A model generated the notes under the pieces. That model did no database searches and was not told the origin of the DNA. It was given only the letters and a program-made list of their open reading frames with translations. A stretch of DNA of 64,000 nt from Progne subis subis (lineage: Eukaryota; Chordata; Aves; Passeriformes; Hirundinidae): assembly GCA_022316685.1 (NCBI GenBank), contig JAKJHU010001867.1:1-64000 (forward strand). Direction: 5' to 3'. The translations under genes were made by a program, and so were the position numbers. How positions within the stretch are numbered: position 1 is the first letter of the stretch; each line of letters starts with the position of its first letter. Below are positions 54,835 through 64,000 of the stretch, one piece after another.

Positions 54835-56239
54835 GCTCCTTGTGTTTGTGTATGTTCTCAGATTTAACTATTCTCAGTTACCACTCCTATTTCCAAGGTC
54901 TTGCACTATTTTGTGAGGCCATTTCATATTCGGAATGGTTCAGACAGAATCCAGTATGGGCTCACAAGTCTCTAGCTCAGATGAGAGGATTCCTATTCCT
55001 AGTGACAGTTATGAAAATCTGTGAAAAATCTGTTGCAATCCTTTCAAGTAAGGAAATGGTGTCCTTGAATTGTATACTGGGTAGATTCTGTGAAATTAGT
55101 TGGTAATCTCAGTGCTGAGCTCTATTGTAAGGGAGTAAGTGTCAGTGTTGCAAAAGTACTTCAGGTCCTAGCAGCAGAATGATGACTCTTTGGACTGCAC
55201 AGCACTGTTCTTTCATTTCTGACAGAGATGAGGTCTGAGGAGTCAGAGCTCAATGATTGAATTTGTGGTATTGCTGTTATGGAGTTATTTCCATTTTGAA
55301 GTTAACAAAATGGCACCATTACAGTCGCAGAAGAAAAAAGGGAGATTTGTTCTGGAGTTCTCTTTTTCGTCGTCTCCCTCTTTCCTCAAATTTTTTGTGT
55401 GTATTCTTTCCAGAAATAGTGCCTTTGTTCCTGCAATCTCACAGTGGAATAAGGAACAACAACCTTTTATTAGTGTTTTACCAACCTTAAGACAGCAAAA
55501 TTTATGCAATTCAGTTGCAGTTCATGTTTCATGGTCCCTGGAGTCCTTGCTGGATCACCATGTTGTACATTGTTTTGTTTCATTGCACTTAATTAACTTA
55601 ATTAAGATAGAGTCAAAACTTCCCAGGAAGGGGTGGAGAAGCTTGGTTTCCACCCCAAGACTATAAAAAATACTAGTAGAATGAGAAGCAAAAAAGGAAG
55701 GATTATATAGAAATAATGCAAATTCTTAACAGAAAGTAATTTCCAAAGGCCAGATTTTCCTGAGCAACTTTTAGCACAGAGTATTTTAGCCTGCTCTGGT
55801 AACAGTTCATATAAAACTCACTCCTGCAGCGATCCTGGGAGAAGTGAAAAGGCAGGAGTCCATGAAGATGATCCAAAGTTAATGACCACAAATCAGCTGT
55901 GCCAATACATTGAATAAAGATTAATATAACAAGAACACAGGGTAGGGTGGGTCAGTTATCCCTTTTAACTGTGTCTCAGTTTTACTCTTAGCTAATGAAA
56001 ATGTTGGGAATTTTCTTTTTGGTTTTTATTCCTGTGAATTCTGACCCATTCTGGGTATTTTATTTTCATGCATTCACTTGTCTAGTCCTTTCCTCTAACC
56101 TAGAGTATTCCTTCATATACAGAAAAACAGAATCAGATCACTGTGAAATGCCAGATTAGTAGCAGCTGTAAATATCTGCTGAGAGGCACACAGGGTCAAG
56201 GCAGGAGTGTGAATGAATGCCAGAACACAGGCATTATTT
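54835..56239. other. Intergenic sequence
   Basis: AT-rich unique sequence. The two overlapping open frames near 55253-55666 do not match known proteins. No repeat is recognised. Confidence 0.5.
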
Positions 56240-57240
56240 GCCCGTGTTCAACGTGGATAATGAACCAAGGGGGTCTCAATACCCTGAGCTGGAGCACAAT
56301 GACTGTGAGAATGATCAGCTCCCAGTTGACCTTGAAGCTGTGCAGGATCTGCTGCCCCAGTTGTACATCTACAAATCTGTGGGGCCTGATGGGCTTCCTG
56401 AAAGGACTAGATGATGTCATGGCAAAACCTACCTTGATTTTTGAACCGTGTTGGGAATCCAGAGACATCCAGAGCTGATATGAGCTGAAGATTGTTCCAT
56501 TTTTCTAAAGAAGCAGGAAAAAGGACCATGGAAACTACAGGCCTGTCAGTTTTACTTCAGTGTTCAGTAAAATTGTAGAAAGATTATTTTGGGAAGTAAT
56601 GAAAAACACTTGAAGAGTAACATAGTCACTGGTCTTGGCCAGCATGGCTTCATGACGGGAAAAGTCCTGCTTATCAAACCTGATTTCCTTTAATGACAAG
56701 GAAACCCACCTAGCAGATCAAGGGAAGCCAGTTGATTTCAATAAAGCCTTCAATACTGGCCCTCCAGTATTGAAAAGCCCTTCTAGAGGAAATTTCCAGC
56801 TCATAGCTGAATAACTACATTATGTGATGGGTGAGCAGCTGGCTCAGGGGTCAGGCACCAAGGGTGAGACACTGGAGACCTGTCACTAGGGAGGTTCCAC
56901 AGGGCTCCATCCTCAGCCCTGTGCAATTAAACAGCTTCATAAAGGAGTTGGACAGACACTGATGTCTTCTCTATGGTAACCAGTGACAGGACATGAAGGA
57001 ATGGCCTGAAGCTGTGTCAGGGGGTTTAGGTTGGCTATTAGGAAAAGGTTCTTCAACCAGAGGGGAGGCTGAGCACTGAACAAGCTCCCCAGGGAAATGG
57101 TCACAGCATCAAGCTTGGCAGAGTTCAAGAGAAATTTGGAAAATCACTCATGACGTGACTCTTGGGGTGGTGTTGTTTGGGACTGGGAATTGGACTCGAT
57201 GATCCTTGTGGGTCCCTTCCACTCAGCACATTCTGTCATG
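56240..57240 (+). mobile_element. CR1 LINE, sense, with RT remnant and 3' end
   Basis: An ORF2 remnant reads SVGPDGLPERTR near 56380 (CR1 RT motif region). Antisense-free CR1 wording follows: aactacaggcctgtcagttt, ttccacagggctccatcctc and ggctgaggacc-type 3' UTR (tgatccttgtgggtcccttc), to a degenerate octamer end near 57240. Frames are broken and parts of the RT are deleted. It ends about 110 bp before the provirus. Confidence 0.85.
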
Positions 57241-57538
57241 CTGTGAAAGAGTGCTTCAAAATGCTGTTCTGCACCTTTACAGTATACCAATCTCCAACTG
57301 GCAAATGATGATGATTATTATTACTATTATTATTATGTGATTATACAGCATGTTTCAGTATGACAATTTGTGTGGTTTATGGCTTAAGATGTCATAGGTT
57401 GGCACAATTTTGTTTTCTAGATATAGAGAAAAGTGAAATGTTTTTCCCTGCCCAGACCGTAGAGTGGGTTGGGGGTGGGGGGGGGAGGAGGACAAGGACT
57501 CATCAAAAAGCTGGCTGAGATATTGGCAGCTAAGGTGA

Positions 57539-57580
57539 CCAATGAGAAGTGTCAATGTGACTTTGGAGGGGACATTTAAA
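57539..57580 (+). promoter_or_regulatory. LTR core promoter (CCAAT and TATA-like box)
   Basis: CCAAT at 57539-57543 (gaccaatgag) and a TATA-like TTTAAA at 57575-57580 (gacatttaaaac), 31 nt apart. Transcription would be predicted to start near 57605, at the CT repeat. Confidence 0.5.
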
Positions 57581-57599
57581 ACTAACTGCAGGAAATCAG

Positions 57600-57618
57600 T
57601 CTCTCTCTCTCTCTCTCT
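57600..57618. repeat. (CT)n tract in the LTR
   Basis: Nine CT units just downstream of the TATA-like box. Confidence 0.9.
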
Positions 57619-58763
57619 TGCTTTTGGATCAGCAATGAAGTAACATTGTGGGCGGCTGGGCCAGGCCCAGCTGGGCCCCGAGAAGCTGCTGCCTGCATGG
57701 AGAGCAGGGGGAGCCCGGGTCCGGCCCCCCACTCCCCCCGTTGCCGGCTGGGCCGGGCCTGGCTGGGCCTCTGAAAGCTGCTGCTCGCATGCAGCGTGGG
57801 GCAAGCTCAGGTCGGGCCCTGCTGCCCTCTGGGTGGCTGAAGAGCCTCTGAGAGCTGCTACCCACATGGGAGCAGCCTGGGTGAAGCCTTTCTACAGCTT
57901 TGTGGCAGCTCCGAGCCGAGCTGCCCTGGATGAGACCGAGGGGTGGAAAAAAGGACCTTTACCAGCTTCCTCCATCAGCACAACTTTGCATTTTCTTCAG
58001 CTCTGCAGCCCAGCGCGTGCATGTGGCCCTTGCAGGCCTGGGCAAATTTAACCCTTTCTTAGCAACATGGAACTTTTAAAGCACAATTCTTCCTTGAGAG
58101 AAAGAAGAAGGAATAAAACAGAGGGTACATGGAACGGACACTGCATGAAGTCAGTTAGATGAGAAGTGAAAGAACTAATAATATTGGAATAGGATTGAAG
58201 AAGTGGACATTTTTAACCGGACTGTTCTAAGATAAATTATGTAGAAATGAACTGTTCTTTGCAGCATCTTAGTATTATTTGGGTAGAATGCTATTCTAAT
58301 CAAAATTGAGGACTGATGTAATTGAGATTTATTTGGGAACTTTGAAGCCCGTGCTCTTGGGTTAAAAAAGAGGTCTCAGCCTTTGAGACAAAGATGATTT
58401 TAGATCAGAAGTATTCGTAAATAGTACCCCAGATACACTGAGAAGCTTTGCTGATAGAACATCACCGTCTGCGAAAACTCCGGGCGGCAGCAGATGTGTG
58501 ACATTAGGAGCACTGGACTATTTTGACTTGTGGCAAACGTCTTCATGAAAGATCTTAGAAGGACTCTTCTGCTAAAAGTAATGAGTGGTTATGTCTAAAT
58601 AGTGAAACTGGCTGAAAATCCTAAGTTGTGTCTTTCTATGTTGTTCAATAAGAAAGTTAATAGTTTGTAAGAGGAAAGAAGCATGTTTTAAGGTATTCTG
58701 TTTTAATTTAAGCTTTTCTTGTTTCTCAACTCTTTTTCTTTTCTCAGTTTTTTAATATATGTT

Positions 58764-58769
58764 AATAAA
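58764..58769 (+). terminator. LTR poly(A) signal
   Basis: AATAAA in gttaataaaac, followed 20-70 nt later by T/GT-rich sequence (tttgtttgtttttctcc). It is shared in position with the antisense solo LTR signal at 3418-3423. Confidence 0.7.
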
Positions 58770-58866
58770 ACTATTTTTGTTCATTTTTAAGCTTAAGCCT
58801 GCTTTGTTTGTTTTTCTCCTAATCTCTCCCTCCCACAAAAATTAATACTAAAACCCCTACATTAAT

Positions 58867-58884
58867 TGGTGTTTCCTCCCAGTT
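58867..58884 (+). promoter_or_regulatory. Primer-binding site matching tRNA-Val
   Basis: TGGTGTTTCCTCCCAGTT pairs with the 3' end of tRNA-Val (complement TGGTGTTTCCGCCCGGTT) at 16 of 18 positions, including the first ten. It starts five nucleotides after the LTR end, the normal position. Confidence 0.75.
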
Positions 58885-58975
58885 TTATTAAATTAAAACC
58901 ATTACATAAGGAAATCTGCCTCCTTCCAGTTCTGCTAAATACTGCCTTAATCATGTTACTCTTCATGGCTTCAAT

Positions 58976-59698
58976 ATGCCAGATGTTAATTTTTATTACA
59001 ATAAAACAGGTTCAAAACTGGGCCTGCATCAAGGTATACTGGCTGCCTGGTCTGCGGCTGTCCTAAGGGCTGTGCCGGGGGTCCCTCCTGACGCGTGGTC
59101 TAAGACCACCGCCCCGACCGTGCCGGGGGTCCCGTCGGTCCCAGCCATCCTATCTCCGATCGCTTCCCCCACTGCCCGGTCCCCGGCTGCCCTGCCCGTG
59201 CCGGCTGCGCTGGGCGCTGCCGCCGCTGCTTTGTCTCTGCCGGGAGCCGCCATTAGCCCCATGCAGGCTGCCCACGTTCCCCTCTGGTATCCCCCGGAAC
59301 TGCCCCCTCCTCCGGTCCTGGCAGCAATCCCCGCCTACGCTCTGCCCTTGGAGGACCAAGCCTCAGCGCTATGCCCTGCCCTCACCGCCCTTCCTGCCCT
59401 GAGCTCCGTTCCCCCGGTAACCACAGCTACTGCTCAGAGAAACAACTTCTCTCTAGAAATGCCTTATCGAATCACTAGAAGTTCACTTAAAAGACAGCCC
59501 TCTCTGGATTCTTTCTCAAAACACGGGAAAAAGACTGCAGAGGATGAAAACCAAAAATGGGATAAAGAAATTAGTCTATTTCCACTGAGAGAAGTCCCAA
59601 TGAGAGGGGGTGAAACAGGGTTTGTAAATGCCCCTTTGACTTCTTCTGAGGTCAGAAATTTTAAAAAAGAAATCAAAGGAATTTTAGAAGATCTATAG
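58976..59698 (+). pseudogene. gag: ERV gag, 5' block: Pro/Ala-rich region and capsid start
   Basis: An open frame of 240 codons. Its first two thirds are Pro/Ala/Val-rich and GC-rich, comparable to the p12-like part of gammaretroviral Gag. Its end (FPLREVPMRGGETGFVNAPL) is the start of the capsid. No matrix domain or Met-Gly myristoylation start is visible between the primer-binding site and this region, and the ATG at 58976 is probably not the natural start. The frame ends at a stop at 59696-59698, where the capsid continues in another frame, which suggests a one-base loss just upstream. Confidence 0.8.
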
Positions 59699-60516
59699 GC
59701 ACAGCTGAACAACTAGATCAATTTTTAGGTCTGAATATTTATACTTGGGAAGAGATGAAGACTATAATGAAAATAATATTTTCTCAGGAAGAAAGGCAAT
59801 TAATCAGAGCAGCTGGAATAAGAGTTTGGGAAAAAGAGAACCCACAAGGGCCCCCCGGAGAAGACAAAATGCCAACTGCGCCTCCTGAGTGGGGTCAAAA
59901 TAATGAGGAAGGGAGGAAACACATGAATGAATATCGTAATTTAATAATCAAGGGAATAAAAGAAGCAGCATCCCGAGGGCAAAATGCTAAAAAAGCTTTT
60001 GAGGCACAGCAAGAAAAAGAAGAAACTCCAACTGAATGGCTGGACAGACTTAGGAAAAATATGAAACAATATTCCGGAATAGACCCTGAAACTGATGTGG
60101 GAAAAGCTTTGTTAAGGATTAACTTTGTTACTAATGCCTGGCCAGATATTAGAAAAAAATTAGAAAAAATTGAGGATTGGCATAATAAATCATTAGATGA
60201 CTTATTAAAGGAGGCTCAGAAAGTTTATGTCCGAAGAGATGAAGAGAAAGCTAAATTGAAAGCAAAACTTATGGCAGTCACCATGCGAGAAAACAATTTC
60301 CAAAAAAATCAAAAACATACAGGCACTACTTCTAGAGATAAAATTAGTAGAGACAGGAGAAAAGAAAAGAATAGAATCCCAATACAAACCAAGTCTCAGC
60401 AGCATTCCAGGAATGTCTGCTTTTACTATGGGTGTGAGGGACATTATAGGAGAAATTGTCCTAAGCAGGTAATAGATCTGAAAATCTTCAAAGAGATGAG
60501 CACAGAGGAGGAATAG
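59699..60516 (+). pseudogene. gag: ERV gag, 3' block: capsid and nucleocapsid
   Basis: Open from about 59699 to UAG at 60514-60516. It includes the capsid C-terminal region with the major homology region (ETPTEWLDRLRKNMKQYSGI), charged helices (KAKLKAKLMAV) and a nucleocapsid with a single zinc knuckle. The knuckle keeps the first Cys, the His and the last Cys (CEGHYRRNC), but the residue that should be the second Cys of the C-X2-C pair is Tyr, so metal binding is probably lost. The stop is followed by gga ggt caa, the context known for gammaretroviral stop readthrough. Confidence 0.88.
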
Positions 60517-60960
60517 GGAGGTCAAAGGCTCTATTTTTTAGGGGACAAATACCATCTAGAGCCTGTGATAACTCTAAAAGTAGGTCCCCAAGAAGAAGAA
60601 TTGGAATTTGTGGTAGATACAGGGGCAGAAAGAACCTGCCTGCTAAATGTACCAAAAGGTTATAGTGTGAGTAAAGATGCTGCAAAAGTAATGGGCAAAA
60701 GGAGAAACTTTTACAGTTCCAGTCATTAAAGATGTAGTAATTGAAGGGGAAACTAAAATTTGGGTGGGAGATGTCTTATTGGTTCCAAAGGCAGGTAGCA
60801 ACTTATTAGGAAGAGACTTACAAGTGAAATTAGGAATAGGGGTTATACCAGAAGATGGGAAAATGACAGCTAAAGTTTTAAAATTAGGCCAAGAGGATGA
60901 AGAAAAAATTAACAAGGAAGTTTGGGCTGGAGAAGGAAATAGGGGAGGATTAAATATTGA
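60517..60960 (+). pseudogene. pro: ERV protease (pro), broken by a frame change
   Basis: Directly follows the gag UAG in the same frame. ITLKV and the active-site VVDTGAERTCLL identify a retroviral aspartic protease. The frame runs into a stop at about 60728. The remaining part (VLLVPKAGSNLLGRDLQVKL, flap and helix with NLLGRD) continues in the next frame from about 60700. The change lies at or near the AAAA run at 60693-60697, consistent with one extra base. Confidence 0.85.
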
Positions 60961-61640
60961 CCCTGTAAGTGGTACAATAGAGAGAGAAGATTGTCCCATA
61001 CGTGTACGTCAATACCCCATATCTTTAGAAGGACAGGAAGGTTTGAAGCCAGTAATAGAAGGACTAATAAAGGACGGGACATTAGAACCTTGCATGTCTC
61101 CCCATAATACCCCTATTCTCCCAGTAAAGAAGCCTGATGGGAGTTACAGACTAGTACAAGATTTAAGAGAGGTTAACAAAAGAACTCGGTCTTGTTACCC
61201 AGTGGTACCCAATCCCTATACACTTCTAAGTAAAATTCCAGCTCAGTATCAGTGGTTTAGTGTAGTGGATCTTAAAGATGCTTTTTGGGCCTGTCCACTG
61301 GCCAAGGAGAGCCGAGATATCTTTGCCTTTGAACGGGAGGATCCAAAAACTGGAAGAAAGCAGCAATTAAGATGGACAAAATTACCGCAGGGGTTCATGG
61401 AGTCTCCAAACTTATTTGGGCAAGCTTTAGAAAAAATACTGCAAGCCTTCTCCACTCCTCCTAGAATACAAATTATCCAATATGTGGATGATCTTTTACT
61501 ATCTGGAGAAGATGAATTTGAAGTTAGAGAAGCTACAATAAAACTTTTAAATTTTCTGGGAGAAAAAGGATTAAGTGTATCAAAAGGGAAACTGCAATTT
61601 GTAGAACCAGAGGTAAAATATCTTGGACACTTGATAAGTA
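60961..61640 (+). pseudogene. pol: ERV reverse transcriptase, polymerase domain
   Basis: One open frame with NTPILPVKKPDGSYRLVQDL (fingers), FSVVDLKDAFWACPL (first catalytic Asp in motif A), LPQGFMESPNLF (motif B) and QYVDDLLLSGE (motif C, YVDD, both Asp present). Length and order are those of a gammaretroviral RT. All catalytic Asp residues are kept. The frame is lost soon after YLGHLISK near 61640. Confidence 0.93.
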
Positions 61641-61649
61641 AGGTAGTCG

Positions 61650-62366
61650 AAGGCTCAGTCCAGAGAGAATTGCAGGAATTTTATGCCTTCCACCTCCCTC
61701 TTCAAAGAAGGAAATCAGAAAACTACTCGGATTATTGGGATATTGTAGATCATGGATTGAGGGGTACACAAAGGCAGTCAAATTTTTGTATGAAAAATTG
61801 ACAGAGGGACATAATATAAAATGGACCAAGGAAGATGATGATAAATCAGAAAAACTGAAGTTAAAACTGGCCTCAATACCAGCTTTAAGCCTACCTTCAC
61901 TAGAAACACCCTTTCATCTGTATGTGAATGTAGAAAAAGGGGTAGCTCATGGAGTTCTGGTCCAGGGGTGGACAGGAGTAAAGAGACCAATAGCTTATTT
62001 ATCAAAGATGTTGGACCCAGTTAGCCACGGCTGGCCAGTATGTATTCAAGCTATAGCCGCTACTGCAATCCTGGTAGAAGAAAGTCGTAAACTTACTTTT
62101 GGAGGTAAACTAATTGTGTGCACACCTCATGCGGTTCGAAACGTGTTAAATCAGAAAGCTGAGAAATGGTTGACAGACTCTAGAATGTTAAAATATGAAG
62201 CAATCTTGATAGATAATGATGATCTGACATTAGAAGTAAACAGTTTAAATCCAGCTCAATTCTTATATGGAGAACCATCAGATAACCTAATACATAACTG
62301 TTTAGAAGTTATCCAGTACCAAACAAAAGTTCGGGGGGATCTTGAAGAACAAGCCCTTTCAGAAGG
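61650..62366 (+). pseudogene. pol: ERV reverse transcriptase connection domain
   Basis: Continues pol in the next frame. PPPSSKKEIRKLLGLLGYCR and FLYEKLTEG are the RT thumb/connection. FHLYVNVEKGVAHGVLVQGW and KRPIAYLSKMLDPVSHGWPV are the connection. It ends at TAA 62371-62373, just after the point where the RNase H takes over in the third frame. Confidence 0.9.
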
Positions 62367-62840
62367 GGAATAATCTATGTGGATGGTTCCTCCAGATGTC
62401 TACAAGGAAAAAGAATGTCAGGTTATGCAGTAGTTGATGGAAAAAACATGCAAACTATTGAAAAAGGAAAATTACCTTCAAACTGGTCAGCTCAAACTTG
62501 TGAATTATATGCTCTAAAAAAGGCACTGGAATATTTAGCACACAAGAAAGGAACTATGTACACTGATTCGAGGTATGCTTTTGGAGTAGTACATACTTTT
62601 GGAAAAAATTGGGAAGAAAGAGGATTACTTAACTCAAGAGGAAAAGGATTACATGAGGGACTCATTTTAGAGATTTTAGAGGCATTAAAACTACCTGAAG
62701 AAATAGCTATAGTACACATTCAGGGACACCAAAGAGGAGTGACCCCAGAAATAAGAGGAAATAATTTAGCAGATCAAGAAGCTAAGGATGCAGCAGAAAA
62801 TGGAGCTGAAAGAGTTATGTTAATATTAACTCCAAATGAG
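62367..62840 (+). pseudogene. pol: ERV RNase H
   Basis: Third pol frame. The four catalytic acidic residues are visible: Asp in YVDGSSR, Glu in CELYALKKAL, Asp in YTDSRYAFGVV and Asp in NNLADQEAKDAA. The domain is complete in length and open. A one-base loss at about 62360-62367 separates it from the connection domain. Confidence 0.92.
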
Positions 62841-64000
62841 GAAAAATTGGAAATCCCAAAGTTTAGTGAAGTAGAGAAAAAAGAATTAAACAAGACAGGA
62901 GGAGAACAGGCTGAATCAGGGAAATGGAAACTTCCTGATGGAAGACAATTACTTAATAAAATACTGGCTAGAAAAATATTAGAGGATATGCATCAGAAAA
63001 CCCACTGGGGTACTCAGGCCTTGTGTGATCATTTTTTAAGGGACTATGGATGCATTGGGATTTTTGGAGTAGCAAAGCAAGTAACTGAAAAATGCATAAC
63101 TTGCCAAAGGATAAACAAAAAGGTAATGAGAAAAACAACATTAGGAGGTCGTGAGTTAGCTCTTCGACCATTTCAAAGTATCCAAGTAGATTTTACTGAA
63201 CTTCCTCAAGTACAAAGATGGAAGTATTTATTAGTAATAACAGACCATCTAACGCATTGGGTAGAAGCAGTTCCCACTACCAAGGCCTCAGCCAACATGA
63301 TAAGTAAGACCCTTTTAGAACAGATTATTCCCAGATATGGAAAGGTTAATAGAATAGACTCAGACAGAGGAACGCATTTTACGTCAAAAGTGTTACAACA
63401 GATAATTCAATCTTTAGGGGTAAAATGGGAGCTGCATACCCCATGGCATCCACAGAGTTCTAGTCGTGTAGAAAGGATGAACCAGACTTTAAAGAGAACT
63501 TTGACCAAATTAATAGTTGAAACCCAAATGTCATGGGTACAATGCCTACCTTTGGCCTTACTGAGGATCCGAACACAACCCAGGTCAGACCTGGGAGTGT
63601 CACCCTACGAAATGATGTCTGGGTTACCCTTTTTAACCACCCAACATGAAAATGCTACCTATGAGGTAGGGGAAATGAGCGTTAAAAGATACGTTAACAC
63701 CATTGCAAAAACTCTTGAAAACTTACGGCTGAAAGGAATAATCCCTCAAACCACACCTTTAGACTTTAAAATCCATAATGTTCATCCAGGGGAATGGGTG
63801 CTAGTAAAAACCTGGAAAGAACAATCTTTAACCCCTCAATGGGAAGGTCCTTTTCAGGTATTGCTGACGACCAAGGCTGCGATCTGGACCAAGGAACGAG
63901 GGTGGATCCACGCCAGCAGAATCAAAGGACCTGTGGAAGAACCTAAGGAGTGGACGATTACATCTGAACAGGGTGATACAAAACTGACTCTTAAACGGGG
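62841..64000 (+). pseudogene. pol: ERV integrase, open to the window edge
   Basis: Same open frame as RNase H, about 385 codons visible and no stop. HHCC zinc site: MHQKTHWG and CITC. Catalytic DDE triad: VDFTELP, IDSDRGTHF and SSRVERMNQTLK. The C-terminal GPY/F-type module is QWEGPFQVLLTTKAAIW followed by GWIHASRIK. All key residues are present. The frame continues past 64000; env is not in the window. Confidence 0.92.

Larger units (their letters stand above)
57352..58861 (+). repeat. 5' LTR of the ERV (about 1.5 kb)
   Basis: It begins near tgtttcagtatgac and ends ...cccctaca directly before TTAAT and the primer-binding site. Contents in order: CCAAT (57539) and TTTAAA (57575), a CT repeat (57600-57618), a GC-rich part with two related GGCTGGGCC-type copies (57650-57860), a long AT-rich part, AATAAA at 58764-58769 and a T/C-rich U5. 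The left edge is approximate. The related antisense copy at 3.3-4.8 kb confirms that the block is an LTR. Confidence 0.75.
57352..64000 (+). mobile_element. Endogenous retrovirus, class I (gammaretrovirus-like), 5' LTR through integrase; window ends inside it
   Basis: The order is 5' LTR, primer-binding site, gag, UAG, protease, reverse transcriptase, RNase H and integrase with a GPY/F-type C-terminus. One zinc knuckle, protease in the gag frame after UAG, and integrase with GPY/F are gammaretroviral traits. No dUTPase is seen. The coding part is carried by successive frames broken by four apparent single-base changes (about 59.69, 60.70, 61.64 and 62.36 kb), without nonsense codons inside the blocks. 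It is non-functional as written. Env and the 3' LTR must lie to the right. It sits downstream of SUSD1 in the sense direction. Confidence 0.92.

Noticed and set aside
55253..55666. 137-codon open frame
   Set aside because: Hydrophobic and Ser/Leu-rich composition of translated AT-rich DNA, no domain and an overlapping rival frame.
57355..57867. 170-codon minus-strand frame in the LTR
   Set aside because: It lies in the GC-rich part of a retroviral LTR and is antisense to the promoter; it is a composition artefact.
58976..58978. ATG as the natural gag start
   Set aside because: It is not followed by Gly and no matrix domain follows, so it is probably only the first ATG left after loss of the true 5' part.
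63000..64000. Start of env overlapping the end of pol
   Set aside because: No signal peptide or surface-protein-like frame is visible in the other frames before the window ends.

Overview
The window is vertebrate nuclear DNA, almost certainly from a bird and probably a passerine. It has large introns with GT-AG boundaries, many CR1 LINE fragments (several keep the CR1 3' octamer related to ATTCTATG), avian-type retroviral LTRs, and two neighbouring single-copy genes on the + strand. The gene order PTBP3 then SUSD1 in tandem matches human 9q31-q32. That block lies on the Z chromosome in birds, so Z (or a sex-linked or duplicated relative) is the expected location. This is an inference from synteny.

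Layout. 1-1094: intron of PTBP3 with a CR1 fragment. 1095-15104: the last nine coding exons of PTBP3 (end of RRM2, linker, RRM3, RRM4, stop), 349 codons plus stop and open throughout. They include the 34-nt exon that PTB-family genes use as a regulated poison switch. The first intron holds four CR1 pieces in total order with a 1.4-kb antisense solo LTR. 15105-16.9 kb: PTBP3 3' UTR with four AATAAA signals. 16.9-20.8 kb: an antisense solo LTR, a long antisense CR1 that keeps ORF1-esterase and ORF2 remnants, and two short CR1 tails, ending in a 100-N assembly gap (20804-20903). 20904-53867: SUSD1 from the middle of a sushi domain through two duplicated fibronectin-like exon pairs, a membrane-proximal region, the transmembrane exon and a probable short cytoplasmic tail. 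Its 5' half (signal peptide, EGF and first sushi exons) is not visible and is probably in the gap. 54.0-54.8 kb: an antisense ERVL-type solo LTR. 56.2-57.24 kb: a sense CR1 with RT remnants. 57.35-64.0 kb: the 5' two-thirds of a sense-oriented class I (gammaretrovirus-like) endogenous retrovirus: long LTR, a primer-binding site matching tRNA-Val, gag, protease after a UAG in the same frame, RT, RNase H and integrase. The window ends inside pol, so env and the 3' LTR lie beyond it.

Functionally, PTBP3 is an RNA-binding splicing regulator and SUSD1 is a predicted type I membrane glycoprotein. Nothing suggests that they work together beyond old synteny. The provirus is broken by four apparent single-base frame changes and one altered zinc-knuckle cysteine, yet it has no nonsense codons inside the successive coding blocks. 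That suggests a fairly recent insertion or some indel error in the assembly. I see no clearly novel biological system. The most useful leads are the unusually divergent PTBP3, the tRNA-Val-primed gamma-like ERV with a very long LTR and missing leader/matrix region, a cluster of perfect palindromes in a SUSD1 intron, and an unexplained CpG-rich block near 35.5-36.1 kb.
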